Source: Pelodera strongyloides
Lineage: Eukaryota > Nematoda > Chromadorea > Rhabditida > Rhabditidae
Length of the DNA stretch: 64,000 nt
Assembly: GCA_036852015.1 (NCBI GenBank)
Contig: JAANDG010000251.1
Span: 1 to 64,000, forward strand
Reading direction: 5' to 3'
Shown here: one piece after another, positions 1-12,300 of the stretch
How positions within the stretch are numbered: position 1 is the stretch's first letter
Layout: every line of letters starts with the position of its first letter
Made by a program: the position numbers and the translations under genes
The notes under the pieces: model-generated
Database searches by the model: none
Told to the model about the DNA's origin: nothing
The model's input: only the letters and a program-made list of their open reading frames with translations

Positions 1-2340
1 GATTTCTTGTTTTATGGTTCTTCGTCTATCAAAATGAATCCTGTGAAGAGTGTGAACGACTGACTGCAGATTTGAGGCACGTCTTCTATCGAAGGGTATG
101 TTGGAAGTTTGAAACATTTAACTTTTCGGAACATAACCAATATCTGTCACTGTCTATCACTCTCTTTCGGCATTCTGACGATTAAAGAATATTTCATTAG
201 CACATGTCATTCCTCGGTTTTACTCATTTCTTAAACTTTAGGGTTTTCCGCGTGTGCAGGAGTGAAGTTTGCAATGCAAGTCAATGGACACGATTTGAAA
301 TTATGTGTTATTATTTTGGTTGTATCATATGCTATGCACCCTACCCTAACAAGCAAATAAAATGTGTGGGGTAGGGGGTAAGGCTGTGTTGGTCGGGGAA
401 TATGTTTTACTGTGTGTGTTGGTGGAAAATGGCCGGGCAAATTATGTTCATCCGGGTTCTGTCTGTTCTGCTGTTTACATTATTTTTTATGGAAGCGACA
501 TTGGTTTCTGTGATCTGTTTGGGAACAATGTTAATCTTTTTTTATTTCAATGTGACCATATGATCATCAGGCGTGAGCACATTTCTCATAGGTTTCGTCA
601 ATAACTGTTGTGAACCCAAGATTTATGTACATGAACATGGTCGTATGATAGAACAATAATGAGCAGCTCGTAACATATTGATTGAATCTGTATAAGTAGA
701 AATGCGGTGATGAATCCCGAAAAATAGTTTTCGTTATTGCCGCACGTTGTTGACTTCTTCTGTGCATTCTGTTCGTTGCTTCTCTGTACTGCAGCTACCG
801 TAGTAGCAAGGCTTGCAAGTCGCAGAACTACTGTAGGATGCTTTCCGTATGGGGTTTCCAAGTATACCAAAAATTCGGTGTGACTCTGCCCATACTACCG
901 TATTTCTGCACGAAACCTGCATATATAACTTGAAAAATAAAAAAATAAAAAAAAATTCTCGTGTAGTTTCAAAATACTGTAAATTTTCACCATACTTGGA
1001 AACCCCATAAGGAGCAGGAAGAATACTATAGTTTCTCGTAACTCCTCAGGTGATTGCGCATCGCCGCGTCCACGTTCATAGATGCCAGTTCACTCAACCT
1101 GTGTTGTGTGGGTTTCCTCCGGGGTTTTCATGTACATCTTTGTTCGGTTTTCGTTAACACTTGCAAGTTAAATTTTGTTATCCGGTGTAACGACTGTAAT
1201 ATGTGGCAGCAAACAGGACAAGGGTACATAAGGTTTTATTCAGTGCATGTAAGAAGAACGTTAAGTAGACTTGAGCTCAGTCAACGCTTGTCCCTGTTTT
1301 GTCGTGGTAACTTACACACTGCTCCTTTCGGATGTTTTATCAACCGTATTGAAATCTGCGAACAATTCGAGTTGGCACGTCTACTGCGCTCATGTGGCGC
1401 ACAAACCGCGCTCATTTTCCAGGATCCGCCATCAGTTCGGAATAAGTTTCCGCCATATATTCGCTGTGCACCTTTTGCCTGTCATATGTGTGCCACAGAA
1501 CTCATCCGTGGGTGGGGGAACCTGAAAGGGATTTTGAATTTGCTGAATATATTTGAACCTGACATCTTGGATTAGGCAAGCTCAACTAGTAGTAGCTTTG
1601 TACTATTTTCCGATTTTTTGTACTATTTTCCGAAAAAGACCTCATACTCATAACTACCCATGTTTAGGCCAAAGTTCTATATGATTGTTCTCTTTTTTTG
1701 TGTACAGAGGGAGTAACTGAATTTTCCCCATTTCGCGTCTTCCCTATATGAAACAAAACGGGTCGATGCCGAAATTTTTTTTCTTGTGTTCGAAAAAGAT
1801 TACTAAAACGAAGGGAGTATGATAATAAAAATGCGCGCTCACCATGTTTTCGTACTGTAATTAACGACAGCGCTCTCTTACAAAATAAATCAATGTTTCT
1901 GTTTTTGAGTTAAGCGCTACGCAAGATGCATGTTTCAGGAGTTTCATATAAGTTTGACACTTTGGTGCGTTATTAGTTATTCCGGTGTGGACAGGTGAAG
2001 ATCGTATATGTACATAGTTTCCAGGTATATTACAAATTTGCTTACCTTAAAAAAACTTCGGTCAAAACGCAGATCGTTTCTGTTGAAAGGTACCACTGAG
2101 AACAGGGATCACAGTTTGGGTCACTTGAAATGTGTTCGCTTCTTCTAAAAATGAAAAAAAAATGGCCGAGTCTTCAGGAGATCTAGCAACATTATGATGT
2201 CGTTTACATAAGTGCATATACATGTTTGTTAAACGAAATTTGAATCTAAATGCAACAAAAGAAAATGTTCTCTCTCCAGCATGGACGCTTGTTATGCATT
2301 GAATTAAGTCTGCATATAATCAAAAAATTAAGACGTTTGC
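1..2340. other. No supported gene
   Basis: This 2.3-kb stretch is AT-rich with scattered short open frames. The longest, 1054-1575 on the plus strand (173 codons, no intron), has a cysteine-rich but unfamiliar translation, no recognisable domain and no clear splice or start context. It could be a relic of a mobile element, but I see nothing that identifies one. Confidence 0.4.
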
Positions 2341-2341
2341 C

Positions 2342-5260
2342 TTACAAAACAATCTTGTCATAACTAATTCCTAAAGACAAGCTCAAACTCAAACATAAAA
2401 GACAGAAATGTAAAAATATATAAGCCATACTTATTGGGAATCGCTTCTTTCGCAAACCTAAAGCCAGTTGGTAATGTTCGTTTGTCATAACAGTGATAAT
2501 CGACATTACCGGAGAGGTGACCATAAAGCAACAGGCCACATAGGGGTTAAATGCTGAAAATGGGACAAACCGTTAAATTTCAAAGGTTAACGGATACAAA
2601 TGCGTACTGGGGTAAAAGTGTCGCTGTATGGGGTAAAAATGTTGCGCGCTTGGGGAACTTTTGATAATCTCCATATGCGCACGTATCCCAGCATTGCCTG
2701 AATTAAGAACTAGCTCACCTAGAGCTGGTTCGTGTAAAAATAAGAAATACATGTACTCAAGAGCCCACCCGAATAAGGAAAATTCAATCCAAATATGGCT
2801 GCAAGTCCCAAAATCAGAGGTGGCGTCGTTAGGCAGGCAGGAGGAAGGTACTAAAATGGTAGAAATTGTAGGAATGGTTTATTTATCAAAAGGACTTGAT
2901 GTTGCTTTATGAAAACAAAATTAATCGAGAAGTGAACAATTTTGCATCTTTGCATCTGCAACTTACTGCAAAAAAAATACGTAAAGCAAATATGTAAATC
3001 ACCATGATAAAGCAAGAAATGACGGCCTTTTTGTGCATCAATTTGGTCCGATTGCTCATTTGATGTGCATGATTGTTGAGGATAACCATGATTTCTGAAA
3101 ATACCAAATACTGGACTCGAATTGATTTTTTTTTTGAAAAAAAAACTTACAATGTGTAGTTACCTCACGATGTGTTTAGTAGACTGACAATATTTGTATT
3201 CATATCTCTAATTTCCAAGATGGTTTTTGGACAAATTCTTTGATGAAACAAGTGATAAGAGAATATTAAGAGATATTAATATGAGAAAAACATGAAGAAA
3301 ATTAATTTTAAGCGTGATGCCGCAATTTAGAATAGATAAAGTAATGGAGGAAAGATTCTGGGGAGTTCGACCACAACTTGAAAGTAGAAGTGAAAACAGA
3401 TACTGCGTTCAAGCACTAGAAAAATGGCACGCACGGTCGTGCGCTGCTTCTATGCAAATGCCGCACCACACGCATGCTAAGCTTTTACAATAAAATTCGC
3501 CATCCTCAATGTAGTATTTATAACATACTTCGGGCTATCAAAGTAGCGGATATCCATAAAAAGTTAACCAAATAGATAAGTGTTATGGCATAAACGAAAA
3601 GACCCTTGTTTCTCGTATAGTCGTAAATAACAATATTCGGAACGCTCAGAAGTTTTGCTTGCTGGAAAATATTTGAGGATCACATTTATGATAAATCGAT
3701 TCGTTTAAAAAATTAGCTTTTTTTTTGGAGTATGCAGTTCGTCATGAAGTGTGTTGTAGCGATATTGAAGTACAAATAAATCAAGTTATAGGTCGGGCCC
3801 TTGGAAAACAGTTATTCTGTACTGTGCTAGAACTTTAAAAAGTTATACCAATGTATCAGTGCCGCGATATTCCGAAACATGAACTTCGGATAGAAAAACA
3901 GCGATACCCGGAGGACATAGTTGAGAGATGGAGATCGCTTCAGATATGTAATATTTGTGGACACTGAAATTTACAGGTTTTTTAAATTTCATGCATCAGT
4001 TGTCAGTGTTAGATTATCAGAATAACACTCGTTTTTCATTACGGGGAACAATTTATATTTTAGTTATTATTCTACAGTAGAATATTTTCCTATGATTTCC
4101 CATCTTGAGATGTAGTAGCAAATTGAAGGAAGTATGTGAACACCAAAATTATAAAACCGTGTTGAAGTTGATTAGCTATTTTGTATTCAATTGCGTGGGC
4201 AGCCAACTTGTGGTACCTTTGAGTGCATTTTATTTGAACAACTTCTGATAAAAGTACACGTACAACTCTATCCTAGACATTGCTATATTAATTTCTAAAA
4301 GGTCACTTACATGGCCATCGCTTGCGTCTTTTTCAATGATCGAAGTCGAAAGAAGAGTGAAAACAGAATAGCACCAGTCAAATTACCAACGAAAACACAG
4401 CATATTGTCTAAATATCTTTTAGTATTTACGGTGCTATGACGTATACCTGCGTCATCGGCATGGTCAAATGTTTGTGCTCATATAGTGATGTCGAATCTA
4501 AATTACTAATTTTTGATCGGATAAAATTACACGGATGTTTCAGGTTGGAAACAGAAGCTCGAACTATACTTACACTCTTATACTCTACCACATCATAACT
4601 TATACCCTATCACATCATAACGATTTCTTTTTAACATTTTGACATTTATTAGCATTAGCACACACCCATATGGGTGGAAATGAATAGAAATACAAATAAA
4701 CTACAAATAGTAATGAATATTTTTTTTTGTGAATTCAAGAAGAATTTGCAGTAATTTTGTGAGTATCTTGTAAACTACCGTACGTAATAGTGGTGCGCGG
4801 ATAGTCCAAGTTGTACAAGTGGTCCATTGCATTGGAATCCCATTACGGGGAATAATGTGCTTATCGGCTGACCAAAGATCACCCAAACATCCAGGGTGTA
4901 AGAGGAAAGCTGGAAAGAAAAACCAATACAATTGATGCAACAAGCAAGTGAGTACAATAATAGACGACAACAATGTCAACCAAATATCAAACGCCATGAA
5001 TTATTGCAATCGATGCGGACAAGGAACTAAATTCACGATGCGCGTTGATTATAATAATCCACTGAAACGTAACTTACATGTATGTAAATTAGAATACGTC
5101 GATATCTCTTCATAGGCTCTGGTGATTTTTTGACGACCAACCAAAGGGTGACGGCAGTCAGAAATGAATTGAACGCAAGGCAAACCGATGCGAAAATACT
5201 CGGAAATATGCGTGGACGCAGTAGTTCATCGATGTAGCGAGTGCTGTACTCGATTGACAT
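2342..5260 (-). CDS. Seven-helix chemoreceptor, Str-superfamily-like; possibly degraded
   Basis: Nematode-type G-protein-coupled chemoreceptor, expected in chemosensory neuron membranes. Recognised exons in gene order: 5078-5260, 4784-4909, 4311-4408, 3003-3094, 2769-2850 and 2342-2553. The first holds helix 1 and the KKSPEPMKRY loop. The 4311-4408 exon carries helix 3 (CVFVGNLTGAIL). The 3003-3094 exon has the loop-to-helix-6 motif MSNRTKLMHKKAV, 2769-2850 has LPPACLTTPP, and 2342-2553 has helix 7 with NPYVACCF. The ATG lies 5 bases after a splice acceptor. Exon edges and phases match those of the paralogue at 9,356-12,949. The two middle exons (helices 4-5) should lie between 3,095 and 4,310, but I could not find them. 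A trace at about 3,215-3,245 (FVQKP) resembles the paralogue's FVDKP exon and runs into a stop. The gene may be a pseudogene. The Str/Srh/Sri subfamily is not resolved. Confidence 0.7.
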
Positions 5261-5300
5261 AATATCTGGAAATTGGAATAGCTGGGAGGGAAAGTACTCC

Positions 5301-5391
5301 TGTGCGAACCGTGTTCAGTGGTAGAATGCTCGCCTGCCACGCGGGCGGCCCGGGTTCGTTTCCCGGACGGTGCACCATGTGCGAACCTTGT
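5301..5391 (+). mobile_element. Retroposed 5'-truncated tRNA-Gly(GCC) with target-site duplication
   Basis: Positions 5315-5377 match a tRNA-Gly from the middle of the D arm to the 3' end: anticodon-arm sequence CTGCCAC (anticodon GCC), an intact T stem (CCGGG/CCCGG) and a genomically encoded terminal CCA. The 5' half of the acceptor stem is missing. The insert is flanked by a 14-base direct repeat (5301-5314 and 5378-5391; 13 of 14 identical). An encoded CCA plus target-site duplication means reverse transcription of a mature tRNA and insertion by LINE-type machinery. The T loop reads TTCGTTT instead of TTCGATT. It lies just upstream of the receptor start at 5,260. Confidence 0.75.
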
Positions 5392-6638
5392 CCTGTGTTA
5401 GAAAACAAAATAGACAATATTTATTCAAGCAAGTATAGAGAAAGATATGAATGTTGGTTGTTGAAACTGCAGTAGTAAAGGAGCGTGATGTGCTTGGTTC
5501 CGAGGCTTCTTAAATACGGCGGTTTCTCCAATTTCTCCCATTCTCCGTCCACTTTTTCCTTCGTGTTCCTTCGTGGAACGTATTGGCATTCGTACAAAAC
5601 CTTCGTATAAAGTGTTTGCATTTCCCCTTTTTTTCTATCGTGAACTAGTTTCAAGTAACCATTTATCATCATGTCGGTTGAGCCTTTTTGACCGGTCACG
5701 ATCGGTTATACAGGTCGTGCGAGAGTCACGACAACTCCTAGCATAAAGAATCTCGGACTCCCTGCTTTCCCTACTCTGTTTACAATTGCACTTGAATAAA
5801 GTAATAAAGGAGTCCAATCTTTGAGATCTTACTAAGTTTTAGACACCTATACATAAACTAAGACGCAGTTTTTCATTACATGTCCTTTATTTATTAAATT
5901 TTTATTTATCTCCACCTGAGGATTTTTTGTTTCGACGTGGGGAATACAATATGTATATGTTCGCGGTCGCTATACACTAGTCAAAATAAGTGGAATTCAC
6001 TTAATCCCGTTGGTCGCTGGCGCGCCATGTATGCGTCAATTATCAAATTTCCATTGCTTTATTATCAAAGTACCTGTTTGCCTATCACAACACAACGAGT
6101 TATATACTACTTTCTTTTCATCATTTCATTGTGATGCGCACCCTGTGGCGTTATTTAATAAAATAATAAATAAAAGGTGCGCACACACACACAGTTTTTA
6201 AAGCTTTAGGAAAACGCTAGCGCTGTCCGTCCTCAGAATGTACGTTAATAATTTGATGGGGCTGTTACAATTTCAAAACAAAGGCAACTCACCTGTGCAC
6301 TTGTGTTATAAGATCATGTTGTTCAGTGTTATATGAATACTCCACATAAGAAGCCTAACAAGACGAATCGTTGAAATTTAACGTGAACTAGTAAACCGTA
6401 AAATAAAACAAAAGAAAATACCTGCATACAAAGATGTACGAGAGAGAGAGAAAAAAATATTTAAAAAAAATTTCACGTGACAAGTATATGTACATGTTGT
6501 TAAAGAACATCAGAATCTTTGTGAGATTCAACTAATACATTTTCAGCTGTCATTCCTAGCTATTTTGAAACTAATGTTCGCGGGCATTATGGCAATACGA
6601 GCGATTATTTAGTTTTATTTAGCCAACTATGATCTTTG

Positions 6639-6935
6639 TTTCCGAGCTCGGCCCGCGGAAAAACCAGATAGTTTTTCTTACTAGTTTCCTACTAGGTTTT
6701 TAGTGTGCTCGGGCTCGATACGGAAATTTGTCGGAAAAAGCTCGGAAAATTCTCGGGAAAAGCTCGGAAACGGACGAACAGTCTGCTCCCGTGCTTGCCC
6801 GCATATTTTCCGAGCTCGGCCCGAGAAACTTAAAGTTTCCGAGCCCGGTCCGAGAATCTTGTCGGAGAAAAATCTTGCCGGAAATAGGCTGAAAAAGCTC
6901 GAAAATGTGGAAAGTTTCTCGGAAAAAGCTCGAGC
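6639..6935. repeat. Word-saturated repeat (CTCGGAAA / TTTCCGAG)
   Basis: About 300 bases packed with CTCGGAAA-like words and their complements, including TCCGAGCTCGG palindromes at both ends of the central part. Terminal inverted repeats and target-site duplications are not obvious. It resembles the subterminal motif arrays of small DNA transposons, but the family is unknown. Confidence 0.5.
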
Positions 6936-7080
6936 TTCATTTACGAGTAATTACCAATCAGACAGGTGCCACGATAACCTTGTTACTCTGATCATTGGCC
7001 TTTTCAAGATAGAAATCTCACAAGTAGAGGGACCTTTAGTCTCAAACTGAAATAAGATTAGACACAGTTTTTTTTTTATT

Positions 7081-7302
7081 TTAAAGGAGGAGGCTCACAA
7101 GAATGAAGTGCTCAAATAGGTTCCTTACATCGAAAGATGACGGTATTAAATTCCAAAAGACATGCTTTACAAAGCAATTGATTTACTCCATCCAATTAAA
7201 AGCGTTTGATTTGTTAAGCATGTCTTTCGGAATTTAATACCATCATCTTTCGATAAAAGGAAACTATTTGAGCACTTCATCCTCGTGAGCCTCCTCCTTT
7301 AA
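7081..7302. mobile_element. TTAA-flanked foldback MITE
   Basis: Element with TTAA edges and long, nearly perfect inverted arms starting TTAAAGGAGGAGGCTCAC. The arms meet in a short central spacer, so the whole element can fold into a hairpin. A related single arm is at about 32,436-32,491. The TTAA target and AGG-type ends suggest Kolobok/T2 or piggyBac-like mobilisation (inference). Confidence 0.75.
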
Positions 7303-7772
7303 AGGAAATATGTAGTAACAAACACACTAGAGGGCAAAATTCAGGGCATGAATTAGATGCTTTACAAAAAAATTTCAATTATTTTTCTTTCATTCATTAT
7401 AAATCATGCTATGCATACTTTCAGGGAAAAGTCAAGATGCCCTAAAAAACCGAGTCATTTACATGCAGCGGGGATAAAAGATAGGTTATCATATGTCATA
7501 AAGCTGGTATAAGTGCGTAAATTAAATTTAAAAAAATGTTTTGTAATACGAAAACCGTTGTACAGTTGTAGTCTTGCTGCGGTAATAATTTGAAAAAGTT
7601 GCCCGCCAATCGAATATCAAAATGTTCGGTTAATTTCCGTAATTTGCTCGTAATTTCCGCAGTAATCATTAATTAGTTTAGTTTTAGGTCGACAAGTGCG
7701 TATTTTAGTTCATTTTTCTAAATCGTGAAAATATCGTGATATCATCAAAAAACAATTTAAAATTTCCTTCGG

Positions 7773-8136
7773 TTAAAGGGAATATGTATGCCCTTTTTGA
7801 AGTTAAGCTGTATTAATAGAATGTGTGTTCCTCATTAAGGAAACAACAACAAAAATTGTTAAAAGTTTCCCATTTAAAAGAACATGATTTTCAAAGTTCA
7901 TCTTTTCCATAGTAAACGCTTATTTGACCCCCTGGCTTACACGGCAGTGCTGATGGGGCAAAAAATTTAGCATATGTGCATACATCGGCATATAGCATGC
8001 AACAGCGACATATTTGCATGCAAATGAGAATATTCGAATTTACATATTCAGTCGCCTACTTAAATTCATGTCTGGTGTGGAAACTCTAGTTTCGCAGTTG
8101 TTTTGCTCATTTTGAGTGCCTACATATTCCCTTTAA
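7773..8136. mobile_element. TTAA MITE, family with TTAAAGGGAATATGTA ends (copy 1)
   Basis: A 364-base element bounded by TTAA, with inverted ends TTAAAGGGAATATGTA and TACATATTCCCTTTAA. A second copy of very similar sequence is at 38,278-38,643, and a related decayed piece ends near 58,730. It overlaps the end of an unassigned minus-strand open frame (8,107-8,433) for which I see no supporting motif. Confidence 0.8.
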
Positions 8137-8728
8137 AATGTTCCTGAACAACATTTCTACTAAAGTGTGGCGAATGAATTCAATAGTGTTCTGCCTAGAA
8201 ATTATTCCACAAGTCAGCACATTTTTTGTACGCTTTGTTGCTCTTTTCATTAAATATGAAGCTATTAAATGGAAATCAAAATTTAAAGATTGAACAATTA
8301 CTTCCTTCGCTTCACTGGACAGTAACATCAGGCACTTTGTCACGATTTTCATATTAATTTTTGTTCTTTCTTTGAAGTTTCTGATCTTTTTGTAAATGCC
8401 TGTAGCACATAGTAGCCACGTGTGTGATAGCATTTGACGTTACGTATATCCGAGTTGCACAATACAAATACTACTTACAAACCAGACGGCTATCACCACC
8501 TGAGGCGACTTTCCAGTGCCACAGGCGATACTTCTTATTGTTAGTTCTCGCAAAAAATTGACATACTTATATGAAGCGTCTGAAGCAGAAGCGTATATTC
8601 CAAAGTTTATGTAACAAGATTGTGCGTGTTTTGGAGTTCGAAAAGTTGGCCTGCTTATACCCAGCGGCTGAAACATAGAAAAACAATGCGGACGTAAACA
8701 AAATCGCACTGCTTCAAACCTTTCTCCT

Positions 8729-8917
8729 TTAAAGCGAAATACCAGCCGGTTTTTGAAACGCATCTCAAGTACAAGTACTTGCATTCCTCTGCATTTATGC
8801 AAAGTGGGGTCTAATTGGGGTCTAGTTTTTATTCTAATTTTTGCTCATTTGCATATGCTGCATAAGAAAGCAGGTGTACGTAATGCGTTTCAAAAACCGG
8901 CCGGTATTTCGCTTTAA
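8729..8917. mobile_element. TTAA MITE, CGAAATACCGGCCGG family (copy 1)
   Basis: A 189-base element with TTAA edges and inverted ends reading AAAGCGAAATACCRGCCGGT, TTTTTGAAACGCAT. This is the most abundant family here, with six copies (8,729; 25,884; 33,882; 45,962; 50,392; 59,049). Coding capacity is nil. Confidence 0.8.
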
Positions 8918-9355
8918 ATAATAAGATAATAACATTTATTACGAACATAACAATGTGTCGCGCAAGTTTTGTCGAGATAAGACAACATCGCCAGAAATAA
9001 AAAAAATAAACCAGACAATGCATTTCCAACATAAAATAAATGGTACAAAATAAATCATTGCAAATTATGTAGAAATTGGGATGTGTTTCTCTCAAGCATA
9101 AGTGAAGTTCTATGAAAAAAAAAACAATATTGGCGAACAGTTCTAGGTTCCTAGTTACCCGATGGATAATGATTTTGAGACGACCGCGCCAAGAGAAGAG
9201 GACAGATTGGAATTCCTGAACATATACAACGATCCAATATTTATTGGGCACTGGTACAGAACAAAACATTGCAACACATTTTTCTGAGCATTCTGTTAGA
9301 GAATATATTTATTATGTTATGGAATTTCACTGACAAGTATTATATGCACCTTGTA

Positions 9356-12300
9356 TCATATTGTGTGTGAAACATCCGAAATCCTCGTTATCTTCACAGT
9401 ATCTCGTGATTTTAATCCGAGAGCTTCTTTATAGTTATCATTTGACATAACAGTTAGAATACATGCACAGGGTGTCGAACCGAGAAAACAACACGAAATA
9501 AAGGGATTCAACACTAAAATAAATAATTTTTGTCAACGCCCTTTCTTTCCATGGGTTTGTATTATTTCTACTCCTAATAGGCGCACCAAGCATATAAAAT
9601 GTCACAATAGTTTTGTTTTTACAAGTAATCGGTTTTCTGTGGCACAAATAGAATAATGCTCGAGAAGCAAAAAAAGGTGGACAAGTGGCGCACCATTCGC
9701 GCACTTATCGCACACTACCTGAATCAAAAATATGGGCATTCATTTGCCGCCTTTGGTTCGGTAGCGACCCATCTCAGGTAAATATCAGAGAGAGGGCACC
9801 TCACCGGTGATCGAGACTCACTCAGCTATAGAAAATTTCCTACCTGCGTACGGTAAGTCCAATCCGAAAAAAGCTCCCGTACCCAATAAAACCGGTGGTG
9901 TCATCAAGGCAGCGGGCGGAAAGAACTGAAAATATTACCAAAATAGTCCACGCACTTTTCTTACTCTTTATCAGCTTTATGTAAACGATAAAGGTAAAGC
10001 TCAGGGGAAATTATGCAACAGTGCAGGAAAATCAATTCAGAAACACTATTGTGGAAACCGCTTTATAGTATCAGTTTGAGAGCGCTATTTGTATCCATTC
10101 ATAATCTTGTAAAAATGAACAAACCAACAAAAAGGACGAAACGACTGCTTTCATGTGCATCGCTTTCGTGCGCGTGCTCAAATAGGCTGCGTTGTCCCGG
10201 AGGAAAGTGATTATTTCTAAAATAAAAAGTTATATAAAATAAGGCGACTGTCCACGTTGGAAACGTTCTCCCCATATTATTTCCCAGAGGAGTGTTATTT
10301 ATTCGTGGAATTGGTGAGCAGTATACTGAGCAGATAAACAACTGAAGCGTAAGTAAATCTATGTTAAACTAATACTCACTTCTTAGAAAGTACGACGCCA
10401 TTGCCCATAGATACATCATGTTGCCGCATAGAGATAGGATATATACAATGACAAACTTGTTCTTTGATGCGTCACAAACAAGCAATCTGGGCTTATCGAC
10501 GAACATCATATACTAAAACAAAGGAAATATCAGTCAGTTGTTTCTTGGCCAAGGCCGACAAGTGTAATGAGGTAAATCTTTCAGCGAGTATTACAATCAA
10601 GTCTTTGCAGATAAATGATTCAGTCATATTGTGTGAAGATGGATCTCTAAGGTCTAAGGAATCTAAGGTAAGGGAGAAACCCTTTGTCGGTGAAAACCAA
10701 TTGAATGACATGCATATTTAGAATTAACAAAAAAAAACATAAACATAGAGTATTTTTCTTGACTTTTGATGTGAGACCACCGAGGAAAGATTGTTGGGGG
10801 CCGAGCAGATGGGGCCCATTTCTGAGCCTACCTTTTGCCCACCTTCCATAACCTATAGTGGCCAACCACTGGCGTTGGGTTTTTGTTCGACTCTAATGCG
10901 CCGCGACACTCTGATATATGAATGTGCGCCCTTGACCTCCTTACCAATGGGTCCGTATGCTTCAATTCGTCGACTTTAAGTTCGGATAACATAAGTGAAA
11001 TAAGCGGGATTAACAGCAAGAGAAAAGTGAGAATTTTGAGCAAATGATATTTATATCTGAAATAAAAAATTCTCGTCCCCATGGCATTGCAGCAAACCAC
11101 ATGGCACTACGAGCAATATTATATGCTAAATTGACTGCAAGTATTACTCGCATGTTATGGAATAATTAGCGTTTGGGCAGGAATCGGTATCCGACATAGA
11201 GGGTTTGAATTTTCAGCCTACTTGTTAAAGGGATCGGCTCACCTTAAATTGTGCCTGTTTTTTTTTGTTTCTTTATTTCCTATAAGGGATAATAAAAATT
11301 TGGAATACAAAAAGAAGTGTTCAATTTCAATACTCACGAAGATATTAGGTGATAAAGTGGTGGATCGATCGGCCCGAAATGAAAAAGTGTAATTGCCCTG
11401 CCTTGTTTGTATGGGACAATTAACACTTTTTCATTTCGGGCCGATCGATCCACCACTTTATCACCTAATATCTTCGTGAGTATTGAAATTGAACACTTCT
11501 TTTTGTATTCCAAATTTTTATTATCCCTCATAGAAAATAAAGAAACAGAAAAAACAGACACGATTTGAGGTGAGCCGATCCCTTTAAAGCGAAATGCTAG
11601 CCCCTTTGGAAAATGTGCATATGATAAGCAAATCCTATGTATCCCATGTTAATTTTGTACGATTGCCGTGGACGATCGTACAAAACTAGCATGGGATACA
11701 TAGGCACATAGGATTTGCTTATCATATGCAAATTTTCCAAAGCATTTCGCTTTAACCACTTCGCAAACTGAGGCCATATTCACCACTCAATTCCCCGTGG
11801 GGAATTCCCCGTCGTTTTCTCTGCGTGTCTGACATTCGAGTAATATTTTCTGTCCCCCAGGGAAGAGTTCCCCGAGGGAATCGGAGTGGCCTCATGATCC
11901 ACCACCAAATATGTCAAGCAGGCCGAAGTCACTCACATAAAGTGTTTCGGCTGTAGTAAGGATATCATACGAAAGTAGAGTCCTTCACCGAGAGACGCAA
12001 ACACGTTCCCCAAGAAGACACAAGCAATTGTCTGGAAAAAAAAGAGTTTTTCACAATTTAGGAAATAACAGGCGAGTTTTTTTTTCCGAGTACGAGCTAT
12101 GGCCTGTGTTGCCCTTTTCAACTGGGATATCTACCGGCATCCGTTAATTTTTTTATGTTACGCCCCTAATTGTTACAGAAATTTTTCTCAAAGTAAAAAT
12201 GGGAAAAGAATATCACGTTTTGTCTTGCAATGCAATGCCCATACCAAGCTGCTCATTGTTAATAACTCTGCGGGGCATGTTATATGTATAAGACAAGCAT

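Noticed and set aside
1054..1575. 173-codon open frame as a protein-coding gene
   Set aside because: No domain, no start or splice context, and low-complexity-free but unfamiliar sequence; one open frame of this length is possible by chance in 64 kb.
8107..8433. 108-codon minus-strand frame as a gene
   Set aside because: Overlaps the end of a MITE, no family motif and no splice-compatible neighbours found.
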